The position numbers were made by a program, and so were the translations under genes. Positions 55,771 to 64,000 of a stretch of 64,000 nucleotides of DNA are shown one piece after another (position 1 is the first letter of the stretch; each line of letters starts with the position of its first letter). The stretch lies in contig NZ_BLJO01000006.1 of the NCBI RefSeq assembly GCF_009932555.1, positions 343,648-407,647 on the forward strand, given 5' to 3'. The stretch is from Steroidobacter agaridevorans. GTDB lineage: Bacteria; Pseudomonadota; Gammaproteobacteria; Steroidobacterales; Steroidobacteraceae. The notes under the pieces were generated by a model. It searched no databases. It had not been told where the DNA came from and saw only the letters and a list, made by a program, of their open reading frames with translations.

Positions 55771-56118
55771 GCGATGAGCACGTCCACCGCGCCGCTACTC
55801 CCGGAAATGTGTTTGCGCCAAAAACGACCCGTCGGGGTGTCACGCCCTACTGCACCCGAACTCGCGGCACCTTGAGAATATGTCGTTGTTTCGAGTCAGG
55901 TCGCGACGCAGACCACCCAATGCGCCGCTCGTGTAGAAAGTTCCGCGTCGCCACGGTATGACGGCAAATATGTCCTTGAAAATCTTACACGAGGTACGTT
56001 ATGACGTACTTTCCCCAAGCATTACCGGAGGTTATACGCTCGACTCCACGACTACAGTACACTCCGCCGCTTGGCGCTAAATGGACGGCATGGCGCAGCC
56101 ACGCAATAACCACAACCC
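55771..56118. other. Divergent promoter interval between two receiver genes
   Basis: 348 bp separate the two receiver genes. It includes the perfect dyad GTACGT-TATG-ACGTAC (55994-56009), which could bind a regulator. A short plus-strand frame at 56001 overlaps the downstream receiver in another frame and is treated as spurious. Confidence 0.4.
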
Positions 56119-56520
56119 ATGACAGATCAGCACTCCGGACCCGCCAGCGTTCTCATCGTCGAAGACGAAATGCTGGTACGCATGTTCGCCGTGGATGCCC
56201 TCGAAGATGTGGGCTTCCAGGTGCTACAGGCGGGAGACGCCAGCGAAGCGACCGCTGCTTTGGCCGATGCGCCGCATGTGGCGGCGGTGATCGTCGATAT
56301 GGGCTTGCCGGATCGACCGGGCGACCAACTGGCCGCTGAAATGCGCGCCAGATTACAGAATGTGCCCATCCTCATCGCCAGCGGCCGAAGCGAGCGCGAG
56401 CTCAAGGACAAGTTCGCGGCCGACAAGCGCATCGGCGTGCTGGTGAAGCCATACACGGCATCGATGCTCATCGGCGCGCTCGCATCGTTGGGCGTCGCCG
56501 CCCCGTCGCCGCAGGATTAG
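56119..56520 (+). CDS. Receiver-only response regulator
   Basis: A 133-residue REC domain: SVLIVEDEMLVRMFAVDALE, the phosphorylated Asp in AAVIVDMGLPDRPGD, ILIASGRSE and VLVKPYTASM. It is divergent from the kinase-linked receiver and is a paralogue of it. A DNA-binding domain is absent. Likely to take phosphate from one of the hybrid kinases, but partner specificity is not visible. Confidence 0.9.
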   Translation: MTDQHSGPASVLIVEDEMLVRMFAVDALEDVGFQVLQAGDASEATAALADAPHVAAVIVDMGLPDRPGDQLAAEMRARLQNVPILIASGRSERELKDKFAADKRIGVLVKPYTASMLIGALASLGVAAPSPQD

Positions 56521-56529
56521 GCATCCGCG

Positions 56530-56712
56530 TCAGTGACTCCGGCTCCATTCATCGGGCCGGTTCTGCTCCTTCACACGCTGCGGATTCGCCGCCTCGCCCT
56601 TGCGATAGCCGCGCTCGAACAGCCGCTTGCGGAACACGAAGACGGTCAGCGCGATCGCCAGCACGATCAGCCCTATCGCCCAAGCCAGATGCTGTTGGAA
56701 GAATTCCTGCAT
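56530..56712 (-). CDS. Small single-pass membrane protein
   Basis: A 60-residue product: FQQHLAWAIGLIVLAIALTV, one membrane helix, followed by a basic, charged tail (RLFERGYRKGEAANPQRV). A purine-rich AGAGG precedes the ATG. No family recognised. It converges with the receiver gene. Confidence 0.5.
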   Translation of the reverse strand: MQEFFQQHLAWAIGLIVLAIALTVFVFRKRLFERGYRKGEAANPQRVKEQNRPDEWSRSH

Positions 56713-56791
56713 GGCCTTTTACCTCTGCGAACGTGTGTCCAGAGGTAAACGACCGAGCGAGTGGCGATGTTTCCCCGCTGGCGGCAGTCGC

Positions 56792-56869
56792 TCAGCGCTT
56801 GCGCCTGGCGCGCATCCAGATGACGGCAATCACGAAGGCGACGAGCAGCAGGATGATGACAACGCGCAA
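56792..56869 (-). CDS. Possible 25-residue membrane microprotein
   Basis: A frame from TTG 56869, with GAAGGA eight bases upstream inside the end of the MocA-like gene, encodes RVVIILLLVAFVIAVIW followed by MRARRKR: one strong membrane helix with a positively charged end. Just 4 bp separate it from the preceding stop. Too short for routine calling; composition is typical of real small membrane proteins but proof is lacking. Confidence 0.35.
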   Translation of the reverse strand: MRVVIILLLVAFVIAVIWMRARRKR

Positions 56870-56873
56870 TCTT

Positions 56874-57494
56874 TTAATGTCCTTCGCTGTAGGCCGATTC
56901 CACCCGCTGAAAGCGTTCGTTCAGCAGGGCTAGATCTTCCGGCGTATCCAGGTCGATGGCGGCGTTTGCCATGGGCACGCGGACCAGACGGTAGTTATTA
57001 CGTTCGAGCACCATGCGTGCGCCTTGATCGCCGCGCAACTCGGCCAGCTCGGTAAAACTCAACCGTGGAAAGATCGCGGGAACGCCGACGCGCTGCTCGT
57101 ACACGCTGGCCGCAATCATACTTTCCTCGCCCTTCCAGGCGCTCACCAGACGCTTGAGATCGTCGGCGGTCACCGCCACTTGATCGCCCAGCAGCACCAT
57201 CGCGGCCTGGCACCCGGGCGGCAGCGATGCGACTCCGAAGCGCAGCGACGACGCCATGCCCTCTTCCCAGTGACGATTGACGATCACCGATGCCGGCGAA
57301 TGCGCCAGCAGATGAGTCATCTCTTTCGCGTGCGCCCCCACCACCACGGTGACCGCATGGCCCGCGACGGCGACTGCATTCGCGACAACGATGTGCAGCG
57401 CCGGCCGGCCGGCCAGTTTCACCAGTTGCTTCGGCTGACCCAGGCGCCGGGACGCGCCGGCGGCCAACACCAGGACATGAGGGGGCGAAGACAT
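56874..57494 (-). CDS. MocA/MobA-like nucleotidyltransferase
   Basis: A 206-residue NTP transferase with the N-terminal motif [20 protein letters not shown], and [10 protein letters not shown] and [13 protein letters not shown] later. It resembles molybdenum-cofactor cytidylyltransferases (MocA), which mature xanthine-dehydrogenase-family enzymes; none of those enzymes is nearby, so the target could differ. It is divergent from the deformylase operon. Confidence 0.88.
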   Translation of the reverse strand: MSSPPHVLVLAAGASRRLGQPKQLVKLAGRPALHIVVANAVAVAGHAVTVVVGAHAKEMTHLLAHSPASVIVNRHWEEGMASSLRFGVASLPPGCQAAMVLLGDQVAVTADDLKRLVSAWKGEESMIAASVYEQRVGVPAIFPRLSFTELAELRGDQGARMVLERNNYRLVRVPMANAAIDLDTPEDLALLNERFQRVESAYSEGH

Positions 57495-57542
57495 GATGGA
57501 TGACAGACGTTTTGGGTCAAGCTCCAGGACGCAGGGCGATAC

Positions 57543-57548
57543 TATACT
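57543..57548 (+). promoter_or_regulatory. Possible -10 element of the deformylase operon
   Basis: TATACT lies 31 bp before the deformylase ATG within GCGATACTATACTGG. A well-spaced -35 is not evident, so this is a weak candidate. Confidence 0.3.
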
Positions 57549-57579
57549 GGTATCTCACTCCACTCCCGCGCGAAGAGTT

Positions 57580-58113
57580 ATGTCGGTCCGACCGGTCTTG
57601 AGAATGGGCGATCCCGTGCTGCTGCAGGTAGCGAAACCTGTGGAGCGCTTCGACACGCCCGAGCTGCACGCCCTGCTCCAGGATATGAAAGACACCATGG
57701 CCGCGCTGAACGGCGCCGGCATCGCGGCTCCGCAAATTGGCACGTCGTTGCAAGTCGTGATCTTCGGCGTGGGCAAGAATCCCCGCTACCCGCAGGCCGA
57801 GGAAGTGCCGTACACGGAGCTGATCAATCCCGTGCTGGAGCCGCTCACCGATACGATGGAAGAAGGTTGGGAAGGTTGCCTGTCGGTGCCGGGCATGCGG
57901 GGCCTGGTGCCGCGCTATACCAGGCTGCGTTATCGCGGCTTCGACACCAAGGGCGAGCCCATCGATCGCACGGTGGATGGTTTTCACGCGCGCGTCGTGC
58001 AACACGAGGTCGATCACCTGCACGGCATCCTCTATCCCATGCGCATCCGCGATCTGCGCAGTTTCGGTTTCAACGAAGCTTTGTTTCCCGGTCAGCAGCT
58101 GGTCGACGACTGA
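57580..58113 (+). CDS. def: Peptide deformylase
   Basis: A 177-residue metalloenzyme removing formyl groups from nascent proteins. All three motifs are intact: [17 protein letters not shown] and QHEVDHLHG. The start ATG 57580 is preceded by GAAGAG. It is not next to fmt as primary def genes often are, and is linked to gabD and OsmC genes, which suggests a second copy, though this cannot be proved from the window. Confidence 0.95.
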   Translation: MSVRPVLRMGDPVLLQVAKPVERFDTPELHALLQDMKDTMAALNGAGIAAPQIGTSLQVVIFGVGKNPRYPQAEEVPYTELINPVLEPLTDTMEEGWEGCLSVPGMRGLVPRYTRLRYRGFDTKGEPIDRTVDGFHARVVQHEVDHLHGILYPMRIRDLRSFGFNEALFPGQQLVDD

Positions 58114-58151
58114 GTCGCCGCGCTGTCCCTCATTTCCCGCCGGAGCATTCC

Positions 58152-59630
58152 ATGGCCGCCGCCCCTCAAAGCACGCTTTCTCTTCGCGATCCGAGTCTGT
58201 TTCGCCAGCAAGCCTTCGTCGCTGGGCGCTGGGTAGATGCAGCCAGCGGCGAAGTGAAACAAGTCCTCAATCCCGCCAATGGGCAACTCATCGGCACGGT
58301 GCCGAATTGCGGTGCCAAGGAAACGCGCGAAGCCATCGAAGCGGCCGATAAAGCGCTGCCCGATTGGCGCTCGCGTACTGCGAAAGTGCGCGCGCAGCTG
58401 TTACGCAAATGGTTCGATCTGATCATGGCGAATCAGGAAGACCTCGCCGTGCTCATGACCGTCGAGCAGGGCAAGCCGTTGGTGGAAAGCCGCGGCGAGA
58501 TTGCGTACGGCGCGGCGTTCATCGAATGGTTTGCGGAAGAAGGCAAGCGCGTTTATGGCGATGTGATTCCGTCGCATGGCCCGGACAAGCGCATCGTCGT
58601 GTTGAAGCAGCCCATCGGTGTCTGTGCGGCGATCACGCCCTGGAACTTCCCGACCGCGATGATCACTCGCAAAGTCGGCCCGGCACTCGCGGCGGGCTGC
58701 ACGATGGTGATCAAACCGTCCGAGCTCACTCCGTACTCGGCACTCGCCTTGTGCGTGCTGGCCGAGAAGGCAGGCTTGCCTGCCGGCGTCATCTCCGTCG
58801 TCACGGGCGATTCGAAGCCCATTGGCGGCGAGCTCACCAGCAATCCTCTGGTGCGCAAACTTACGTTCACCGGCTCCACGCCGGTCGGCAAGCTGCTGAT
58901 GTCTCAGTGCGCGGGCACGGTGAAGAAGGTTTCGCTGGAGCTGGGCGGCAACGCGCCGTTCATCGTATTCGACGACGCGGACCTCGAGCCTGCGGTCAAC
59001 GGCGCGATCGCTTCCAAATATCGCAATGCCGGTCAGACCTGCGTTTGCGCCAATCGCATCTACGTTCAGAGCGGCATTTACGACCGCTTCGCCGCGCGCC
59101 TCGCAGAGAAGGTTGCTGCGATGAAGGTCGGCAATGGCCTGGATCAGGGCACGATCATCGGGCCGCTGATCGAAGACAAAGCGGTTGTCAAAGTCGAAGA
59201 GCACGTGCGCGATGCGGTGAGCAAGGGCGCGAAGGTCGTCGTGGGTGGCAAGCGCGTCGAAGGCGGCGGGCATTTCTATGTGCCTACGGTGCTGACGGGG
59301 ATCAAGGCCGACATGCTCGTGTTACGCGAGGAAACCTTCGGCCCGGTGGCGCCGCTGATGAAGTTCGATACCGAAGAGGAAGTCATTCGGCTGGCGAACT
59401 CGACGGAGTTCGGCCTGGCTTCTTATTTCTATACGCGTGACATCGCCCGCGCGTGGCGCGTGGCCGAAGCGCTGGAGAGCGGCATCGTCGGCATCAACGA
59501 AGGCATCATCTCCACCGAAGTCGCGCCGTTCGGCGGCGTGAAGGAAAGCGGCATCGGCCGCGAAGGCTCCAAGTACGGCATCGAGGACTACCTCGAGATC
59601 AAGTACCTCTGCATCGGTGGAATCAATTGA
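58152..59630 (+). CDS. gabD: Succinate-semialdehyde dehydrogenase
   Basis: A 492-residue aldehyde dehydrogenase. Length, the block ITPWNFPTAMITRKVGPALA, catalytic Glu in SLELGGNAPFIVFDD and Cys in NAGQTCVCANRIYV fit GabD-type enzymes, converting succinate semialdehyde to succinate with NAD(P)+. ATG 58152 is the start. The stop overlaps the next ATG as TGATG, so this gene and the OsmC genes are coupled. Confidence 0.92.
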   Translation: MAAAPQSTLSLRDPSLFRQQAFVAGRWVDAASGEVKQVLNPANGQLIGTVPNCGAKETREAIEAADKALPDWRSRTAKVRAQLLRKWFDLIMANQEDLAVLMTVEQGKPLVESRGEIAYGAAFIEWFAEEGKRVYGDVIPSHGPDKRIVVLKQPIGVCAAITPWNFPTAMITRKVGPALAAGCTMVIKPSELTPYSALALCVLAEKAGLPAGVISVVTGDSKPIGGELTSNPLVRKLTFTGSTPVGKLLMSQCAGTVKKVSLELGGNAPFIVFDDADLEPAVNGAIASKYRNAGQTCVCANRIYVQSGIYDRFAARLAEKVAAMKVGNGLDQGTIIGPLIEDKAVVKVEEHVRDAVSKGAKVVVGGKRVEGGGHFYVPTVLTGIKADMLVLREETFGPVAPLMKFDTEEEVIRLANSTEFGLASYFYTRDIARAWRVAEALESGIVGINEGIISTEVAPFGGVKESGIGREGSKYGIEDYLEIKYLCIGGIN

Positions 59631-60073
59631 TGAAAGCGCGGATCAAATGGGTTCAGGACGTGATGTTCCTCGGCGAGTCCGGCTCGGGACATTCCGTCGT
59701 CATGGACGGCGCCCCGGACGCCGGAGGCCGGAATCTCGGATTCCGGCCGATGGAGATGCTGCTGCTCGGCCTGGGCGGCTGCTCCGCGTTCGATGTCATG
59801 CTGATCTTGAAGCGCGGCCGTGAGGCGGTGACCGATTGCGTTGTCGACATCGAGGCCGAACGCGCCACCACCGATCCGAAAGTCTTCACCAAGATCCAGA
59901 TGCACTACACCGTGACGGGTCACGCGCTCGACCGTAAAAAGGTCGAGCGTGCCGTGCAGCTGTCGGCTGAGAAATATTGCTCGGCCAGCGCCATCATGGC
60001 GAAGACAGCCGAGCTGTCGCACACCATCACTCTCGTCGAGTCTCAACCCACTCCCACTGGAGCAACGGCATGA
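59630..60073 (+). CDS. OsmC-family protein, YhfA-like
   Basis: A 147-residue OsmC-fold protein, with an [20 protein letters not shown] block (peroxidatic Cys) and a second Cys in [10 protein letters not shown]. Similar to YhfA. Probably reduces organic peroxides or related reactive species. ATG 59630 overlaps the gabD stop and its own TGA overlaps the next gene. Confidence 0.88.
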   Translation: MKARIKWVQDVMFLGESGSGHSVVMDGAPDAGGRNLGFRPMEMLLLGLGGCSAFDVMLILKRGREAVTDCVVDIEAERATTDPKVFTKIQMHYTVTGHALDRKKVERAVQLSAEKYCSASAIMAKTAELSHTITLVESQPTPTGATA

Positions 60074-60501
60074 AACGCACCGCATCCGCCGTCTGGAAAG
60101 GCGGCCTGAAAGACGGCAAGGGTTCGATCTCCACCGAAAGCGGCGTGCTCAGCGACACCCAATATTCCTTCTCGACCCGCTTCGAGGAAGGCAAAGGCAC
60201 GAATCCCGAAGAGCTGATCGCCGCAGCTCATGCCGGATGCTTCAGCATGGCCTTGTCGGCGCAGTTGGGCACGGAGAACAAGACAGCCGAGAAGATCGAG
60301 ACCGAGGCCGCCGTGACTCTGGTGAAGACCGACGCCGGTTTCACGGTCACCGCCGTACATTTGAAAGTCCGCGCCAAGGTCCCGGGCGCGACACCTCCGG
60401 ACTTTCAAAAAGCCGCCGAAGCCGCGAAAGCCGGCTGCCCGATCTCTCGCCTGCTCAAGGCGGAGATCACGATGGAAACGAAGCTGGAAGGCTGGACCTG
60501 A
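60070..60501 (+). CDS. osmC: OsmC-family peroxiredoxin
   Basis: A 143-residue protein of the OsmC type: [20 protein letters not shown], the peroxidatic Cys in [17 protein letters not shown] and resolving Cys in [12 protein letters not shown]. It should detoxify organic hydroperoxides. ATG 60070 overlaps the stop of the YhfA-like gene. Last gene of the operon and followed by a hairpin. Confidence 0.92.
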   Translation: MKRTASAVWKGGLKDGKGSISTESGVLSDTQYSFSTRFEEGKGTNPEELIAAAHAGCFSMALSAQLGTENKTAEKIETEAAVTLVKTDAGFTVTAVHLKVRAKVPGATPPDFQKAAEAAKAGCPISRLLKAEITMETKLEGWT

Positions 60502-60509
60502 TTGGACGG

Positions 60510-60533
60510 GCGTTAGCTCTTCGGAGCTAACGC
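60510..60533. terminator. UUCG-loop stem-loop after osmC
   Basis: GCGTTAGCTC-TTCG-GAGCTAACGC: a perfect 10-bp stem with a stable UUCG loop, 8 bp after the osmC stop, overlapping the stop of the convergent gene. It can serve both strands. Followed by TTCCTGC, only a short T content. Confidence 0.65.
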
Positions 60534-61379
60534 TTCCTGCAAGCTCGCGGCGGTGAGCAAGCGATCGCCGATCGCATCCAGTTCCTCTATGGTACTGGCT
60601 GCGATTTTCCCCCGCACTGCGTCGCTCAAAGAACCAAATCGCGCAGCCAGCAGCCGTGTAATGAGCGCGACGCGCCCTTGCGTCAGCCCCTCCGCCACAT
60701 AGTGCTTGGCAAAATCACTCTGATACTCATATTTGAAGGGAAGCATAGTTTTCGCCAGCTCCTTACGGACGGCCTCACTGACTGAATTGATTACCAAATC
60801 AAGATATAACTTGGACCGGTCATCGTCGAGTCCTGAGCTGACCCCCTGCGCAAGAGCTGCAATACGCGCGGCCTTTGCCACATCGGCATCGTGACCATGC
60901 GCCATCGCCGATAGCACCGCCAGCTCCGGGTCCATTTCTGCATCGACGGCATCAAGGATTTCAGGCACCACGTCAGGCCCGAGGATCTGTGGAGCGAACA
61001 GATTCTTACATCCGAGCTGGATTGGCTTCGCCGCCCATCGGGCCACAGCAGAGTCAGCGCACACCACCAGCAAACAAACCGGACAACGCCAGCGCGCGCG
61101 CAAGCTGGCAACGTATGCTGGCCAGACGAAGCGCTTTCTCGCATCCATGCTCAATTGAATCTCGACGATCAGGCCATATGCTGGCTCGCCATTCGAAAGC
61201 GATAGGACGAGATCCGCGCGATATTCCGTGGGCTGCACCTCAGTTAGATCCGCGCACGCGATCTTTACATCCGAGTGCGCGGGCAACTCAACGCCCAACG
61301 TATCGCGCATGAGTTTTGGCGCGAGGTTCGGGCTGTTACGAAATAGATGGACCAGGGCTTCGTGTTCTTGTGTTGGCAT
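60513..61379 (-). CDS. Rpn-like PD-(D/E)XK nuclease-family protein with DUF4351-like end
   Basis: A 288-residue protein. The N-terminal part has the nuclease core RADLVLSLSNGEPAYGLIVE and EIQLSMDARKRFVWPAYVAS (D and EIQ). The end (ARFGSLSDAVRGKIA, then LDAIGDRLLTAASLQEAL) resembles DUF4351. Rpn proteins are often called putative transposases and are recombination-promoting nucleases in some cases. Function here is unknown. Confidence 0.75.
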   Translation of the reverse strand: MPTQEHEALVHLFRNSPNLAPKLMRDTLGVELPAHSDVKIACADLTEVQPTEYRADLVLSLSNGEPAYGLIVEIQLSMDARKRFVWPAYVASLRARWRCPVCLLVVCADSAVARWAAKPIQLGCKNLFAPQILGPDVVPEILDAVDAEMDPELAVLSAMAHGHDADVAKAARIAALAQGVSSGLDDDRSKLYLDLVINSVSEAVRKELAKTMLPFKYEYQSDFAKHYVAEGLTQGRVALITRLLAARFGSLSDAVRGKIAASTIEELDAIGDRLLTAASLQEALAPKS

Positions 61380-61406
61380 GGGCGAACCATAAGTCGAAGT
61401 TCGCCC
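61380..61406. promoter_or_regulatory. Inverted repeat beside the Rpn-like gene start
   Basis: GGGCGAAC-N11-GTTCGCCC, perfect 8-bp arms, directly upstream of the ATG on the minus strand. It overlaps the ribosome-site region and could be an operator or a translation-blocking hairpin. Confidence 0.35.
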
Positions 61407-61449
61407 CGGCCGTGACCTGAATCTTGACGCTAAGAAACGAATTAACCCG

Positions 61450-62631
61450 CTAATTCAGCGTCCGCCTGATCCACAGATAACACAACAACGCGAGCGCCGC
61501 GCCCGTCGCCATGATGGCGGCGAGCGTATGCACGGTGCCGTCGTTGAAGATGGCGACGGCAATGCCCGCGCAAGTAGTCAGAGCAGATTGCGTAGCACCC
61601 ATCAGCGCGGAGGCGGTGCCGGCGGCGCGGCCGTGAGGAGCGAGGGCGAGGGCGGAGACGTTGGGGCCGACGCGGCCGACGGTGAGGAAGAAAATCAGTT
61701 GCAGGCCAACGACCACGTAGAGCGGCAGAGCAAATAATAAGCTCAAGATAAGCAAAGCGAGCCCGAGCACAGGCGACGCCCACACGTAGCGGCCCAGCAC
61801 CTGACGTGGCGTCATCGTCCGCAGTGCACGCATGTTCAAGACGCTGGCCGACATGAAGGCCAGTCCATTCAAGCCGATGAGCGCGCCGAATTGCTGGGCC
61901 GACAGCCCATAGTTCTGGGTGATCACCTTCGGCGCACCGGTCACGTAACAAAACATCGACGCCATCGAGAAGCCGAGTAGCAAAGACAGCGCCATGAATT
62001 GACGATCGCGACTCAGCCGCGCGTAGTTGCCGAGAATGTCGCCGAAGCTCACGGAAGTATCGCGAGTCACATGCGACTCCGTGAGCACCCGATGCATGGT
62101 CAGCATCAGCGCCAGCGCAATTCCCACCTGCACAACAAAGGTCGCGCGCCAACCGAGGTATGTGACGATCACGCCGCCCACTGCCGGCGCAAAGACGGGT
62201 CCTAGTGCGACAATCATCGTCAGCGTAGTAAAGGCGCGCGCCGCTTCGTGAGGCTCACACCGATCGCGCACGATCGCCCGGCCGATGACCAACCCCGCAC
62301 AGCCGCCCAGCGCCTGCACGACGCGCATCACTGTCAGCATCGTCATATTGGCGGCCAACGCACAGCCCAGCGCGCCGACCATATAAACGGCGAAGCCGAC
62401 ATACAGCGGCGGCTTGCGGCCGAAGCGATCGCTGATCGGGCCGTAGAACAGCTGCCCGACGGCGATGCCGATGATGAAAGCCGCCATCGTGACTTCGACA
62501 CCACGGGTAGCGAACTCCCGCTCGATGTCGGGAAAGCCGGGCAAATACATGTCGATCGAGACCGGCCCGATGGCGGTCATCGCAGCGACAAGGATCAGCC
62601 AGCTGGGTAGGCGGCGCGACGATCGGGTCAC
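61450..62631 (-). CDS. Bcr/CflA-family multidrug MFS exporter
   Basis: A 393-residue transporter with twelve expected membrane helices. The motif GPVSIDMYLPGFPDIEREFA, YGPISDRFGRKPPLYVG and the region around VVQALGGCAGLVIGRAIVRD are typical of Bcr/CflA proteins, which expel drugs or metabolites by proton antiport. GTG 62631 overlaps the fghA stop as GTGA, coupling the exporter to formaldehyde detoxification. Confidence 0.9.
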   Translation of the reverse strand: MTRSSRRLPSWLILVAAMTAIGPVSIDMYLPGFPDIEREFATRGVEVTMAAFIIGIAVGQLFYGPISDRFGRKPPLYVGFAVYMVGALGCALAANMTMLTVMRVVQALGGCAGLVIGRAIVRDRCEPHEAARAFTTLTMIVALGPVFAPAVGGVIVTYLGWRATFVVQVGIALALMLTMHRVLTESHVTRDTSVSFGDILGNYARLSRDRQFMALSLLLGFSMASMFCYVTGAPKVITQNYGLSAQQFGALIGLNGLAFMSASVLNMRALRTMTPRQVLGRYVWASPVLGLALLILSLLFALPLYVVVGLQLIFFLTVGRVGPNVSALALAPHGRAAGTASALMGATQSALTTCAGIAVAIFNDGTVHTLAAIMATGAALALLCYLWIRRTLN

Positions 62632-63473
62632 GAAGGAGTCAGTTGCCTCGCGTGATGCCGCAGATGATCTTCCATGAAGGTGGCGATGAAGTAATAGCCG
62701 TGGTCGTAACCCGGATGCATACGAAATTGCAGCTCACTGCCCGATTCACGCACAGCGTCCGCAAAAATATCCGGCTTCAACTGCTCGGTAAGGAATTTGT
62801 CGCGAGCGCCCTGATCGATGAAGATTGGCCGCGCATAACGCTGCGTGCGGATCAGCTCGCTGGCGTCATATTGCTTCCATTGACTCTGATCCGCGCCCAG
62901 ATAGCCGCCGAACGCTTTCTGCCCCCACGGACACTGCATGGGCGCCGAAATCGGCGCGAACGCCGAGACCGAGAGATACCGATCGGGATTCCGCAAAGCG
63001 CACACGAGCGCGCCATGCCCTCCCATCGAGTGACCAAAGATTCCCTGCCGATCGGCACGTCCCGAGTCGAGCGATTGAACGATCTCCGGCAGCTCCTTCG
63101 TCACATAGCTGTACATGCGATAGTTCTGCGACCACGGCGCCTGAGTGGAGTCGACATAGAACCCCGCGCCGAGCCCGAAATCCCAACTGGCGTCGTCGCC
63201 AGGCTGCCGCGCCTTGCGCGGGCTGGTGTCCGGCGCAACCAGCATCAAACCCAACTCAGCGGCAACACGCTGCGCGCCCGCTTTCATCATGAATGTTTCT
63301 TCGGTGCAGGTCAGGCCGGCGAGGTAGTACAACACCGGCACTTTGCCCTGCGCCGCTTGCGGCGGCACGTACACGGAAAAGCGCATCTCCGTCCGACACT
63401 CGCGCGACTCGTGCGAATAGAAACGCGTCCAGCCGCCGAAACAGGCATGCTCCGAAATCAGATTGAGTGTCAT
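62628..63473 (-). CDS. fghA: S-formylglutathione hydrolase
   Basis: A 281-residue esterase-fold enzyme that converts S-formylglutathione to formate and glutathione. Motifs: YLAGLTCTEETFMMKAG, FGHSMGGHGALVCALR (nucleophile Ser), and DQGARDKFLTEQLKP and GYDHGYYF for Asp and His. It follows frmA by 27 bp and is coupled to the exporter. Together with frmA it forms the glutathione route for formaldehyde removal. Confidence 0.95.
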   Translation of the reverse strand: MTLNLISEHACFGGWTRFYSHESRECRTEMRFSVYVPPQAAQGKVPVLYYLAGLTCTEETFMMKAGAQRVAAELGLMLVAPDTSPRKARQPGDDASWDFGLGAGFYVDSTQAPWSQNYRMYSYVTKELPEIVQSLDSGRADRQGIFGHSMGGHGALVCALRNPDRYLSVSAFAPISAPMQCPWGQKAFGGYLGADQSQWKQYDASELIRTQRYARPIFIDQGARDKFLTEQLKPDIFADAVRESGSELQFRMHPGYDHGYYFIATFMEDHLRHHARQLTPS

Positions 63474-63500
63474 GACCGCGCCCTCGAATTCAGGGTTGAA

Positions 63501-64000
63501 TCAATAGATCACCACCGAGCGGATCGATTCGCCCGAATGCATCAGATCGAACGCCTTGTTGATGTCGTCGAGCGGCATCCGATGCGTGATCAGCTCATCG
63601 ATCTTGATCTTGCCGTCCATATACCAGTCGACGATCTTCGGCACATCGGTGCGGCCGCGCGCGCCACCGAACGCCGTGCCTTTCCACACGCGTCCCGTGA
63701 CCAGCTGGAACGGCCGCGTCTTGATTTCCTGACCCGCGCCGGCCACGCCGATGATGATCGACTCGCCCCAGCCGCGATGACAGCACTCCAGCGCCTGGCG
63801 CATCAGATCGACATTGCCGACGCACTCGAAACTATAGTCCGCGCCGCCATCGGTGAGCGCTACGAGATAAGGCACCAGGTCGCCCTGCACTTGCTTCGGG
63901 TTGACGAAGTGAGTCATGCCGAACTGTTCGGCCAGCGCCTTGCGGGCCGGATTGATGTCCACACCGACGATCTTGTTCGCGCCGGCCAGACGCGCGCCTT
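63501..64000 (-). CDS. frmA: S-(hydroxymethyl)glutathione dehydrogenase/class III alcohol dehydrogenase, 3' part only
   Basis: The C-terminal 166 or so residues of a zinc alcohol dehydrogenase; the start lies beyond the right edge. The Rossmann region ANKIVGVDINPARKALAEQF, then FECVGNVDLMRQALEC and the class III block GVAGAGQEIKTRPFQLVTGR identify FrmA. It oxidises S-(hydroxymethyl)glutathione with NAD+. First gene seen of the frmA-fghA-bcr operon. Confidence 0.93.
   Translation of the reverse strand, partial: GARLAGANKIVGVDINPARKALAEQFGMTHFVNPKQVQGDLVPYLVALTDGGADYSFECVGNVDLMRQALECCHRGWGESIIIGVAGAGQEIKTRPFQLVTGRVWKGTAFGGARGRTDVPKIVDWYMDGKIKIDELITHRMPLDDINKAFDLMHSGESIRSVVIY

Noticed and set aside
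56001-56339. 112-codon plus-strand frame starting at a GAGG-preceded ATG
   Set aside because: Most of it overlaps the receiver gene in another frame with Arg-rich shadow translation; the leader part alone is too short to judge.
1-64000. tRNA, rRNA, CRISPR, insertion sequences, prophage and restriction-modification genes
   Set aside because: Intergenic regions were read for cloverleaf-like or repeat-spacer patterns and proteins for transposase, integrase and methylase-endonuclease pairs; nothing convincing was seen. The Rpn-like protein is not counted as a mobile element because no ends or duplications are visible.

Overview
The window is a GC-rich (roughly 60-65 %) stretch of a bacterial chromosome. 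Genes are tightly packed with many 1-4 bp stop/start overlaps. The gene set is proteobacterial: OxyR with ahpC/ahpD, a YajQ-type protein, RhlE, lipoproteins with clear lipoboxes, an autotransporter barrel, PQQ- and glutathione-dependent dehydrogenases. It best fits a gammaproteobacterium of the Steroidobacter/Nevskiales kind, but that placement is inference from gene content and composition only. No rRNA, tRNA, CRISPR array, insertion sequence or prophage was seen.

Layout. 1-9.9 kb: a thioredoxin-like lipoprotein facing a PQQ alcohol dehydrogenase, then a catabolic island (MHS-type transporter broken by a frameshift, family III CoA-transferase, divergent LysR regulator, amidohydrolase) and a DUF3667 membrane protein behind two tandem stem-loops. 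9.9-16 kb: Gfo/Idh oxidoreductase, YajQ, NDH-2, NUDIX hydrolase, and a peroxide-defence block (ahpC-ahpD divergent from oxyR, then a PCuAC copper chaperone). 16-22 kb: LCAT-like lipase and a three-gene 2-oxoacid:ferredoxin oxidoreductase operon whose first gene fuses a GltD-like flavoprotein to two [4Fe-4S] sites. 22-24.9 kb: an Xre/RES toxin-antitoxin pair with a clear operator, small unknowns and an SDR.

24.9-29 kb: an autotransporter with PKD-like repeats followed 4 bp later by an exported caspase-like protein. 29-42 kb: several alpha/beta hydrolases, GDPD, SDR, an Ig/FN3 secreted protein, two membrane-anchored unknowns (one DUF3014), an exported methyltransferase-like protein, a TAP-like peptidase and a NatAB-type ABC exporter. 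42-44.2 kb: small accessory genes, including a HigBA-like module whose toxin carries two frameshifts and whose operator has three half-sites. 44.5-49 kb: rhlE and a lipoprotein Ntn acylase.

48.8-56.5 kb: a signalling cluster with a 1472-residue soluble HAMP-array hybrid kinase (three receivers), a second hybrid kinase, and two receiver-only proteins. No DNA-binding output is encoded nearby. 56.5-64 kb: tiny membrane proteins, a MocA-like nucleotidyltransferase, an operon of peptide deformylase, GabD and two OsmC proteins, an Rpn/PD-(D/E)XK-type protein, and a formaldehyde-detoxification operon (frmA, truncated by the window edge, fghA, and a Bcr/CflA exporter).

The most notable points are the autotransporter-caspase pair, the HAMP-array phosphorelay cluster, the fused flavoprotein/OFOR operon, stem-loops on both sides of ahpD, and three frameshifts that all look like one-base shortenings of homopolymer runs.
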